The position numbers were made by a program, and so were the translations under genes. Shown here one piece after another: positions 26,313 through 35,000 of a stretch of DNA of 64,000 nucleotides. Each line of letters opens with the position of its first letter. The stretch's first letter is position 1. The notes below the pieces were generated by a model. That model searched no databases. It had not been told where the DNA came from and worked only from the letters and a program-made list of their open reading frames with translations. The DNA comes from CBDCUC01 sp965222485 (lineage in GTDB: Bacteria > Pseudomonadota > Alphaproteobacteria > Rhizobiales > Hyphomicrobiaceae): contig CBDCUC010000039.1 in the NCBI GenBank assembly GCA_965222485.1, positions 248,001-312,000 of the forward strand. The letters run 5' to 3'.

Positions 26313-28274
26313 ATGTCGGATGCGGACATGAGCTACACCGATGTCTACAACGATTGGCAGACCGATCCAGAGGGTTTCTGGGCCGCAGCGGCCACCGATA
26401 TTGCTTGGTTCAAACTGTGGGACCGGGTGTTTGATCCTTATATGGGTCAGTACGGCCGCTGGTTCCGCGGCGGACAAACAAACGCGGCATACAATTGCCT
26501 GGACCGACATATTCACGCCGGCCAAGGTGAAAAAATTGCATTGCTAGGCGATCCGACGTCATCGGCCGCCCCCTCTGCTCAGAGCAGTTATACCTACGCG
26601 GAACTAACCGATGAGGTCGCGGCCCTGGCAGCTGTGCTCCTCGATCGCGGTGTGAAAGCGGGAGACAGAGTTTTCATTCACGTGCCGATGAGCGCGCACG
26701 CGATAATGGGAATGTTGGCTTGCGCCAGGATCGGTGCGGTGCATTGCGTGGTCCGCACCGACCGGTCAGCCGCTGAACTGGCTGAACTGTTTGAACAGTT
26801 GACCCCTGCTGCGGTACTTGCGTCGACAGCAGGTTATCGTGGTGGACGTGCCGTCACCATCAAGCCGGTTCTTGATGAAGCCGTGGTGATCGCTGCGCAT
26901 AAGCCGGCAACGGTGATCGTGGCACAAAACCCAGATTTCCCGATCCTGTCGTCCACGCCAGGGCGCGACATCGATTGGGCCGGATCGGTTAAGGAGGCTA
27001 AGGCCCGCAATAGAGCCGCTGCTTGCGCCGTGGTCGAGGCAACCGATCCATTGTTTGTCTTGCCCGCCCACGCAGCCGCAAATGGTGCCGCGGAGCTACT
27101 GATGTATGACAGTGGCGGCTACTGCACAGGCCTGAGCTGGATGTGTACGAATGTGCTCGGTCTTACCGGCAGGGATAATATTTGGGCGACGGCTGATCTC
27201 GATACGATTGAGGGCCATTCCTACGCCTGCTATGCGCCACTCTTGGCCGGCGCGACCCTTGTTATAACCCGGCCGCTTGCCGCGGTCGGTGATGCGCCCA
27301 CTGCCGGTGCCGAATTGTCGCGTATCTTCACGGACTTCAAGGTGACTGCAATGCTTGCAGAACCAGGCACGTTGGAAGCATTCAGCAAATCAAAACTCGA
27401 TGCACCCATAAGAGGGCCGCAGCTGGAGGTCGTTTTCGTCACCGGAACATCCTTCAGCCCCGAAGCTGTAGCGTGGGCACAGAAGGCATTCGACGTGCCG
27501 ATCGTTTCCCAGCTGGCATCCCCTCTAACCGGTGGCGCCTATGCGGTAAATCCGGCAGGACTAGGTATTGAAGCGGGCGCAGGTGATGACGCGGCATTGC
27601 CCATTCCAGGATTCCGGTTGACTGCCATGGGGGCGAATGGCGCTGCCGGTCCAATCTTGATCAAACTGCCGATGCCACCTTTTTGTGCGCCGGGTTTGTG
27701 GAATGATCGACTGGGGTTTCATGCGCGGTTCGCCACAATGTTACCCGGCCACGTGGAGACCACGCTGGAAGGCCGAAGCACCGCGGACAATGGTGTCGCC
27801 GTGACAGGTCGTGTTGCAAGAGACCCGCAAAGCCAGCCGTCTGTAGAGCCGGTCGCGCAGTCAAAACCGCAAAGCAGGGGTGTGACGCATACCGTCAGTC
27901 ACGGTCCATCGCCCAGCATGCCAACCGCAGGCCCAGCAAATCAATTGCGCCAATCCATCGGTTGCTTTGGTGGAGGCCACGCCGGCCGCCGGCTGCAGCC
28001 CCCCGTAACGGAACATCCGGTGGCCGCCGCCCTGGCCTTACCCGTTTTTGCGGCCAGTCCGCGACGGACCCTTGGCTGCTACGGCGGTGGCACATCCGGA
28101 CGGGTTGCAACCATGAGCTATCCGGAGCCGTTTTGCGCGCGTCGTTCGTTGGGCTGTTTTGGCGGCGGCACCTCAGGCCGTCATTCGCCAGATGGCGTGG
28201 TAAGTTCTGGTCTCGCTGCCGCACCGCGCCGTTCGGTTGGCTGCTATGGGGGCGGGCACGCCGGCTTGTCTTAA
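26313..28274 (+). CDS. PrpE-like pseudoenzyme with C-terminal Gly-Cys repeats
   Basis: From the ATG at 26313 (GAGGGGGG upstream) the protein has 653 residues. Residues 1-515 follow propionyl-CoA synthetase: the N-terminal YTDVYNDW...FWAAAA and RWFRGGQTNAAYNCLDRH, then MLACARIGAVHCVV, and GHSYACYAPLLAGAT (GHSY at 301-304). The ATP loop expected as YTSGTTGKPKG is PAHAAANGAAE (251-261), and the expected WQTESG is replaced in SQLASPLTGG (399-408). The C-terminal lid domain with the hinge and catalytic Lys is absent. Instead, a Pro/Ala/Ser-rich tail (515-653) carries four GC[FY]GGG repeats. ATP-dependent ligase activity is therefore very unlikely. No stop, frameshift or codon decay is seen, so the gene looks maintained. 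Function unknown; a degenerate dehydrogenase homologue follows in the same direction. Confidence 0.88.
   Translation: MSDADMSYTDVYNDWQTDPEGFWAAAATDIAWFKLWDRVFDPYMGQYGRWFRGGQTNAAYNCLDRHIHAGQGEKIALLGDPTSSAAPSAQSSYTYAELTDEVAALAAVLLDRGVKAGDRVFIHVPMSAHAIMGMLACARIGAVHCVVRTDRSAAELAELFEQLTPAAVLASTAGYRGGRAVTIKPVLDEAVVIAAHKPATVIVAQNPDFPILSSTPGRDIDWAGSVKEAKARNRAAACAVVEATDPLFVLPAHAAANGAAELLMYDSGGYCTGLSWMCTNVLGLTGRDNIWATADLDTIEGHSYACYAPLLAGATLVITRPLAAVGDAPTAGAELSRIFTDFKVTAMLAEPGTLEAFSKSKLDAPIRGPQLEVVFVTGTSFSPEAVAWAQKAFDVPIVSQLASPLTGGAYAVNPAGLGIEAGAGDDAALPIPGFRLTAMGANGAAGPILIKLPMPPFCAPGLWNDRLGFHARFATMLPGHVETTLEGRSTADNGVAVTGRVARDPQSQPSVEPVAQSKPQSRGVTHTVSHGPSPSMPTAGPANQLRQSIGCFGGGHAGRRLQPPVTEHPVAAALALPVFAASPRRTLGCYGGGTSGRVATMSYPEPFCARRSLGCFGGGTSGRHSPDGVVSSGLAAAPRRSVGCYGGGHAGLS
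27948..28268 (+). repeat. Four Gly-Cys repeats in the PrpE-like protein
   Basis: The repeat is R-[RQ]-[ST]-[ILV]-G-C-[FY]-G-G-G-[HT]-[AS]-G-[RL]. Copies lie at 27948-27989, 28062-28103, 28140-28181 and 28227-28268 (residues 546-559, 584-597, 610-623 and 639-652), separated by 24, 12 and 15 residues of Pro/Ala-rich linker. Phe and Tyr alternate (F, Y, F, Y); the outer copies have HAG and the inner ones TSG. Codons for the same residues differ between copies (for example GGTGGAGGC, GGCGGTGGC, GGCGGCGGC, GGGGGCGGG). The repeats are therefore not a recent DNA duplication, and the amino acids appear selected. Confidence 0.93.
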
Positions 28275-28397
28275 GGCCACGTTATGTGGTTTGCGGTATC
28301 ACAACAGGAGCGAATTGAACCCCGCAAACCAGTGGATCCTTCGGCCAAATCAGCCATTGCGGTTGACGGCTTTTGCGCACAACCCGTGAGATGAAAC

Positions 28398-29222
28398 ATG
28401 CTTCTTGCCAACAAGGTTGCTCTTGTCACACGCGCCGCTGAGGGGATTGGCTTTGCGACCGCGAAGCGGCTTGCGCGCGAAGGTGCAAAAGTCATTATTG
28501 CGGACGTCGCCGATGATGCTGGTTCAAAGGCTGCAGCAGCGATTTGCTCAACGGGTGCGGAGGCAATATTTCGCTCTGCCGACATTTCTCAACGGTTGGA
28601 TGTTTATAACTTGATCGCGGACGCCAGCGATACCTTCGGCCGCATCGATCTGCTCATCAACAATGCCGTCGACCTTGAGGCGAAGCCATTTTTAGAGTTG
28701 CAAGAAGCCGAATTCGACGAACATTTGCAGGTCAACTTGAAAGGTTTGTTTCTTATTTCGCAGATCGTGGCGCGGCGCATGGTCGAACAGCAAAAACAAA
28801 CCGAGTCACCGTCCGATACGTCGCCATCGGCTCCCCGCGTCGCGGCAGGCGCAATCGTCAACGTCGGCATTGCGGCACCACTGGACCAACGCAGCGACGA
28901 CATCGGAACCTCTTTGACAATTGCCGGCATTACCCAGTTGACAAGATCGATGGCCCTATCGCTGGCGGCTCAGAACATTCGGGTCAATGCTGTCATTCCC
29001 GGAACCGTTGAGACGTCGGCGGTTGCAAAGGTTGCAAAACGCGATCCCCGCCGCCAGGCTGCACTATCGCGCACGCCAATGGGCCGGTTCGCAGATCCCG
29101 AGGAGATAGCGGCAATTGCGACCTGGTTGGGCAGTGCGGAGGCCAGCTATCTCACCGGCACCACGATCTGGGCTGATGAGGTAAGTGCGGCTTGGCGGGC
29201 CGCTGATGCACCACCCCAATGA
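28398..29222 (+). CDS. Short-chain dehydrogenase homologue lacking catalytic residues
   Basis: The 274-residue protein has the Rossmann fold pattern of classical SDR enzymes: VALVTRAAEGIG (residues 7-18), DLLINNAV, LKGLFLISQIVARRM, RVNAVIPGTVET and YLTGTTIWADE. The active site is gone. The serine of the strand-5 motif is missing (IVNVGIAAP, G157-I158). At the Tyr-x3-Lys position, aligned through AGITQLTRSMALSLA, T171 and I175 replace Tyr and Lys. The dinucleotide loop TGxxxGxG reads TRAAEGIG and the NNAG motif reads NNAV. It lies 123 bases after the PrpE-like pseudoenzyme, same strand. It probably binds a ligand or partner rather than catalysing a redox reaction; this is inference. Confidence 0.85.
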   Translation: MLLANKVALVTRAAEGIGFATAKRLAREGAKVIIADVADDAGSKAAAAICSTGAEAIFRSADISQRLDVYNLIADASDTFGRIDLLINNAVDLEAKPFLELQEAEFDEHLQVNLKGLFLISQIVARRMVEQQKQTESPSDTSPSAPRVAAGAIVNVGIAAPLDQRSDDIGTSLTIAGITQLTRSMALSLAAQNIRVNAVIPGTVETSAVAKVAKRDPRRQAALSRTPMGRFADPEEIAAIATWLGSAEASYLTGTTIWADEVSAAWRAADAPPQ

Positions 29223-29231
29223 CAAAGCGTT

Positions 29232-30110
29232 CTAAGTGCCGCGCGAGGTATCATCTGCACCATCGGAAGTGCTGGCATCTGCAGCCTCCTTCGAGGCAGG
29301 TTCGCTGGAGCTGTCGTCTGCCTCGGCTGTCGACTCGGTTGGCGTTTCCTCTGATGCGGCTTCCGCCCCTTCTTCCTCGTCGCTTTTTAGTTCGCTGAGT
29401 TTGGCGAAGACGCGCGCCTCTTCCTCACGCTCCACGTCTTCGCGGCTTGGTGCCTCCTCGTCCGGCAGGCCATCGCTCAGACCGCCCGCAGGCACCGCAT
29501 AGTCCGTCGTCTCAGCCGTTGGCAGCAGCGAACCGGCTTTATCCAACGCAGGTTCGGTGGCCTTGCGCTCTTTGGCCGCGCGCTTTGCTGCCTTTTGCAC
29601 CTCAGCATCCAGGTCCGTCTGGGAGCACAGCCCGAGCGTAACTGGGTCTTGCGGCACCAGGTTTGCCGTATTCCAATGGGTCCGGTCGCGGATCTGCGTG
29701 ATTGTCGGCTTTGTCGTGCCCACAAGCCGCATGATTTGGCTGTCCTTCAGTTCTGGGTGGTTGCGCAACAGCCAGACGACGGCATTTGGCCGGTCCTGCC
29801 GGCGCGAAACCGGGGTGTAGCGCGGGCCTCTTTTCTTGGTGCTGACCTTGGGGATCGTCACTTTGGGCTCAGCCAATTTAAGCTTGTGACCGGAATCCCC
29901 TTCGCCGGCTTTGATCTCGTCGCGGGTCAGCTGGCCCGACGAAATGGGATCGGAGCCCTTAATTCCCTGTGCCACATCGCCATCGGCAATGCCCTTGACT
30001 TCCAGTACATGCAACCCGCAGAACTCCGCGATCTGCTCAAATGTCAGGGCCGTATTATCCACAAGCCAGACAGCTGTGGCCTTAGGCATTAGGGGTTTGC
30101 GATCGCTCAT
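29232..30110 (-). CDS. trcR: TrcR/DUF1013 cell-cycle transcription regulator
   Basis: The ATG at 30110, after GGAGAC, gives 292 residues. The first 190 residues match DUF1013, with PLMPKATAVWLVDNTALTFEQIA, EVKGIADGDVAQGI and the helix-turn-helix-like block NAVVWLLRNHPELKDSQIMRL. This family includes TrcR, reported as an alphaproteobacterial cell-cycle regulator. The last 100 residues are a low-complexity acidic tail of Glu, Ala, Ser and Asp, longer than I expect for the family and probably disordered. It converges with the SDR-like gene, with nine bases between the stops. Confidence 0.9.
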   Translation of the reverse strand: MSDRKPLMPKATAVWLVDNTALTFEQIAEFCGLHVLEVKGIADGDVAQGIKGSDPISSGQLTRDEIKAGEGDSGHKLKLAEPKVTIPKVSTKKRGPRYTPVSRRQDRPNAVVWLLRNHPELKDSQIMRLVGTTKPTITQIRDRTHWNTANLVPQDPVTLGLCSQTDLDAEVQKAAKRAAKERKATEPALDKAGSLLPTAETTDYAVPAGGLSDGLPDEEAPSREDVEREEEARVFAKLSELKSDEEEGAEAASEETPTESTAEADDSSSEPASKEAADASTSDGADDTSRGT

Positions 30111-30408
30111 AGGGGTTGTCTCCTGACCCACCGCGCGAGGAAGCGAGAGGGTCGAATTAGCAAAAATTGCGTGGAAGGCTGACAGCTATAGCCTGTTCGC
30201 CGGTAAAAGCGCAAGACGCTGTTGTGCTGCGCAGCGTCCCTCCTCGGGGCCGCCGGCAGGCCGGTCACGACGATATTCAGGCCCCAATTCCTAAATGATT
30301 TCCATCGGTCAAACGCTATTGTTGCACCGCATCTTCCCGCCCGCTAGTCTCCGGCCGCGCCAAGATGAACAAAAATTGCGCCCTTAGGGCCACTCGGGGG
30401 ACTAGACT

Positions 30409-30846
30409 GTGTCGGCGGTTACGGGGAAGACCTACTACTTCGAGGACCTGGCAGTTGGCATGGAAGCAGCCATCACGCATCAGGTGACGGAGCAGGATAT
30501 CATTTCGTACGCGGAGATATCCGGCGATTTCAATCCGGTGCATTTGGATGCCGAATATGCAGCCGGTACGATCTTCAAAGAGCGTATTGCGCATGGTCTT
30601 ATGACTGCGGGCTACATATCAGCCGTGTTCGGCATGAAGATGCCGGGCCCTGGCGCGATTTACATTTCGCAGACGCTGAACTTCAAAGCACCCGTCTTGA
30701 TCGGTAACGAGGTCATCTCAAAGGTAACGGTTGTCGAACTTTTTCCGCCTAAGCGCCGTGCGTTGTTTGATTGCGTATGTACGGTGGACGGCAAACCGGT
30801 CCTTGACGGTGAGGCAATGCTGATGGTTCCAGCCAGGCCGAAATGA
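30409..30846 (+). CDS. MaoC-like (R)-specific enoyl-CoA hydratase
   Basis: The 145-residue protein starts at GTG and has the hot-dog fold hydratase signature: ISGDFNPVHLDAEYA, containing the catalytic Asp and His, then RIAHGLMTAGYISAVFG. Enzymes of this PhaJ/MaoC type hydrate trans-2-enoyl-CoA to (R)-3-hydroxyacyl-CoA, linking fatty-acid breakdown to polyhydroxyalkanoate synthesis or to side reactions. The gene precedes ribF by 43 bases, likely in one transcript but without an obvious functional link. Confidence 0.9.
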   Translation: MSAVTGKTYYFEDLAVGMEAAITHQVTEQDIISYAEISGDFNPVHLDAEYAAGTIFKERIAHGLMTAGYISAVFGMKMPGPGAIYISQTLNFKAPVLIGNEVISKVTVVELFPPKRRALFDCVCTVDGKPVLDGEAMLMVPARPK

Positions 30847-30889
30847 CGGCTGCACGTCTATAAACCGCTCTGCCTGGATATGAAAACTG

Positions 30890-31864
30890 ATGCACGTCTT
30901 CACCGGCGCCAACGGCCAAGTCGAATACGCTAGCGGTAGCGATCAGGATTGCGCACCGGCCTCGCCGGCGCGTGCGGTGCTGGCCATCGGCAATTTTGAC
31001 GGTGTGCACAAAGGTCACCAGGCTCTTCTGGCAACAGCGATCAGCAGCGCACAGAAACATGGCTGCACCGCAGGCGCCATGACCTTTGAGCCGCACCCCG
31101 TTGAATTCCTGAAACCGGATCAACCGCACTTCCGATTGACCCCGCTGAAAGAAAAGCTGCACCTGTTTGAAAATATTGGTCTCGACCTGGCAGTCGTAAT
31201 GCGTTTCGACCGGACGCTCGTCAAACTAAGTGCAGACGACTTTGCATCCACATACCTGTCGCGCGCCCTATCGGTCCGACATGTGGTTGTCGGCTATGAT
31301 TTCTATTACGGCCACAAGCGCTCAGGTGATCCTGATACGCTCCGCCGCCAGGGAAACGAATTGGGCTTCGAGGTGACAGTCGTCGAGCCACAGAGCGATG
31401 GCGGTGAACCCTATTCATCTTCCGTCATTCGAAATCTGCTACGTCAGGGGCAAGTCAAAGAAGCCGCCGATGCGCTGGGGCACCAGTGGCGGGTTACGGG
31501 CACTGTGGTTTCAGGTGCAAAGCTCGGCTCCGAACTGGGTTTTCCTACCGCCAACATCGAGCTGCCGGCCGGCACCGATTTGGGGCACGGCATTTATGCC
31601 GCCCGCGTTTACGTCGGCTGCGACCGTTACGACGCTGCCGCCTATTTCGGTGCCCGTCCGACCGTGGCGGTCGATGCGCCAGCTTTGCTGGAAGTGTTTC
31701 TGCTCGACTTTGACGGTGATCTTTATGGCCGCGAGATTTCGGTGGAATTTGTCGCCCACGTTCGCGAAGACCGGAAGTTTGCCGACGTCGAGGCCATGAA
31801 AGTGCAGATGTTGGAGGATTGCCAAGCGGCTAGGCGCGCGATCGAGGCCGCTAGCGGCCAGTGA
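30890..31864 (+). CDS. ribF: Bifunctional riboflavin kinase/FAD synthetase
   Basis: The 324-residue enzyme makes FMN and then FAD from riboflavin. The N-terminal adenylyltransferase domain shows IGNFDGVHKGHQALL and the later block VVGYDFYYGHKRSGDPDTL. The C-terminal kinase domain shows GSELGFPTANIELP and the conserved FLLDFDGDLYGREISVEF. Length is normal. No FMN riboswitch is seen upstream. It is followed by ileS, a neighbour seen in many proteobacteria (ribF-ileS-lspA). Confidence 0.97.
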   Translation: MHVFTGANGQVEYASGSDQDCAPASPARAVLAIGNFDGVHKGHQALLATAISSAQKHGCTAGAMTFEPHPVEFLKPDQPHFRLTPLKEKLHLFENIGLDLAVVMRFDRTLVKLSADDFASTYLSRALSVRHVVVGYDFYYGHKRSGDPDTLRRQGNELGFEVTVVEPQSDGGEPYSSSVIRNLLRQGQVKEAADALGHQWRVTGTVVSGAKLGSELGFPTANIELPAGTDLGHGIYAARVYVGCDRYDAAAYFGARPTVAVDAPALLEVFLLDFDGDLYGREISVEFVAHVREDRKFADVEAMKVQMLEDCQAARRAIEAASGQ

Positions 31865-32057
31865 TTGAGGGTGAGCAGGTCAATCAAGCGTAATTGCTAC
31901 AGGTTCGTGCCGACGCTATCTAGCCCGCCATGGCTAGCCCTGTTAGAACCCGCAGGTCATCACTTCGAGTCGCAACCCTTTGGCCGTTTGCGCCAGGCTC
32001 CGCGACCGACTGGGCCATGGCCCACTTGCGAACGGGGACGATTTTAAAGAGACGCAT

Positions 32058-35000
32058 ATGGCCAAAGACAATGCCAAGAGCGACAAACGCGACTGGGGCA
32101 AGACACTGTTTCTGCCGCGGACGGATTTTCCCATGCGCGCCGGTCTGCCGAAAATGGAACCGCGACTGCTAGAGCGCTGGCAGGAGATCGGACTTTATGA
32201 GCGCTTGCGCCAAGCAGGCGAGGGGCGCGAGAAATTCGTACTCCACGACGGTCCGCCGTATGCCAATGGCAACATCCACATCGGGCATGCGCTCAACAAG
32301 ATCCTGAAAGACCTTGTCGTCAGGAGCCAGCAGATGCTGGGGCGTGACAGCAATTACGTGCCCGGCTGGGACTGCCACGGTTTGCCCATCGAGTGGAAGA
32401 TCGAAGAACAGTATCGCGCCAAGGGTAAGAACAAGGACGAAATCCCCGTCAACGAGTTCCGCGAAGAATGCCGGCAGTTCGCTGCCAAGTGGCTCGACGT
32501 CCAGCGCGAGGAGTTCAAGCGCTTGGGCGTTATCGGCGATTGGGACAATCCCTATTCGACGATGGCGTTCCATGCTGAGGCGACCATCGCTGCGGAGCTT
32601 TTAAAGTTCGCCATGTCGGGCCAGCTTTACCGCGGCTCCAAACCGGTGATGTGGTCTGTTGTCGAGAAAACAGCACTCGCCGAAGCGGAAGTCGAATACC
32701 ACGACTACCAGTCCGACCAGATATGGGTGAAGTTTCCTGTCAAACCCAACGTGGCCGTTGGCGATCTTGAAGAGCAACGTAGCCGAAAGAGTACTGCCCA
32801 AGCCCCCAGTCCAATCGTGCCAGCAGATCTTATTGGCACAAAGATTGTTATATGGACGACGACACCCTGGACAATTCCCGGCAACCGCGCGGTGTCCTTC
32901 TCATCGAAGATTAGCTATGGGCTTTATGAGGTCACCGAAGCTCCCGAAGGGAATTGGGCTGGGGTCGGTGAGAAATTCGCCCTTGCTGAAAACCTGGCAG
33001 ACGATGTGATGAGGGCTGCAAAGGTTGAGGCGTTTAAGAAACTCGGCCGGGTCACCTCTGAAGAGTTGAGCCGTACAATTTGCGCCCACCCGCTGAGCGG
33101 ACTTGGCTACGACTTCCATGTCCCGCTGCTAGCTGGCGACCATGTCACCGACGACACGGGAACGGGCTTCGTGCACACAGCACCCGGGCATGGCTCGGAC
33201 GACTACATCATCTGGACGGCCAATCAAAAAGCGCTGCGCGACCGCAAGATCGACACGACAATCCCCTTCACGGTCGATGCGGACGGTGTCATGACCGACC
33301 AGGCCCCGGGCTTTACCGGAAAGCGCGTTCTGAAGCCAAACGGCTCCAAGGGCGACGCCAACGACGCCGTCATTAAGGCGCTGGTCGAAGCAGGTGCGCT
33401 CATCGCACGCGCACGCCTGAAGCACCAATACCCGCATTCGTGGCGCTCGAAAAAACCGGTGATCTTCCGCAACACGCCGCAGTGGTTCATCGCAATGGAC
33501 AAACCGTTGCCGGAACATGACAGCAAGACACTGCGTGAAATCGCGTTGTCCGAAATCAAGACGATCAAGTGGGTGCCGGCAGCGGGTGAAAACCGCATCA
33601 CCGGCATGATCGAGGGACGCCCCGACTGGGTGGTTTCACGCCAGCGTGCCTGGGGCGTGCCGATCTGCGTGTTCCGCAACACCAAGACCGATCAGGTGAT
33701 CCCTGGCCCGGACTTCAAGAAATCCGAAAAACTCGCCGCACGCATCGCCAGTGCGTTTGCCGACGATGGTGCCGATGTCTGGTTTGAGGACGGCGCCAAG
33801 GAACGCTTCCTGGAAGGCATCGTACCGAACAAGGAATTCGAGGATTGGGAGCAGGTGCGCGACGTGTTGGACGTGTGGTTTGATTCCGGATCGACGCACG
33901 CCTTCACGCTTGAGGACGCGCAGCACTTTCCTGGCCTCGCAGGCATCAATCGTGTCCACGACGGTGGCAACGACCGGGTTATGTACCTGGAAGGCTCCGA
34001 CCAGCATCGCGGCTGGTTCCATTCATCGCTTCTGGAAAGCTGTGGCACGCGCGGACGTGCACCCTACGACGTCGTTCTGACCCATGGTTTCATCCTTGAT
34101 GAGAAAGGGCAGAAGATGTCGAAGTCGGCCGGCAACGTTACCGCGCCGCAAGATGTCATCGCAAAGTCCGGCGCCGACATCCTGCGCCTATGGGTGGCCG
34201 CGTCTGACTATTCCGATGACCTGCGCATCGGCCCTGAGATCTTGAAGACGTTCTCCGAGACCTACCGCAAGATGCGCAACACCATCCGCTGGATGCTGGG
34301 TGCGTTGGGGCATTTCAAGCCGTCGGACAAGGTCGCCTACTCCGATCTTCCAGAGCTGGAACGTCTCCTGCTGCATCGCTTAAGCGTCCTCGATGCAGAC
34401 GTGCGCGCCGCTTATGCAAATTTCGACTACCGCAAAGTGGTTGCGGCACTGACCCAGTTTATGAATACCGAATTGTCGGCCTTCTACTTCGATATCCGCA
34501 AGGACGCGCTTTATTGCGATGCGCCATCCAGCGTCCGCCGCAAGGCAGCGCTCACGGTGATTGATGAGCTGTTCGCCTACACAACGCAGTGGCTTGCGCC
34601 GGTCTTGTCATTCACCGCCGAGGAAGCCTGGCTGTCGCGATATCCCGATGACACGTCGGTACACCTGGAAACATTCAAGGAAATACCCAAAGCGTGGCGC
34701 GACGACGAGCTGGCGGAAAAATGGGACACAATCCGCCGCGTGCGTGCCGTCGTCACCGGTGCACTTGAATTGGAGCGCGCTGCCAAAACGATCGGGTCAT
34801 CGCTTGAGGCAGCTCCCGTTGTTCATATTGCCGATAATGCCACACGCGACACAATTGATGGCGTCGATCTCGCCGAAATCGCGATCACCAGCGCCGCGAC
34901 CGTGACGGGAGAGGCTGCGCCGAGCGGTGCATTCGAGCTGCCGGAGGTCAAGGGGGTCGCTGTTGTGTCAAAGCGCGCGGAAGGCAAAAAATGCGCACGT

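Noticed and set aside
27063..27095. Loss of the ATP loop caused by a frameshift in the PrpE-like gene
   Set aside because: Sequence homologous to PrpE continues in the same frame on both sides (GGY and GHSY blocks), and neither of the other two frames restores the loop.
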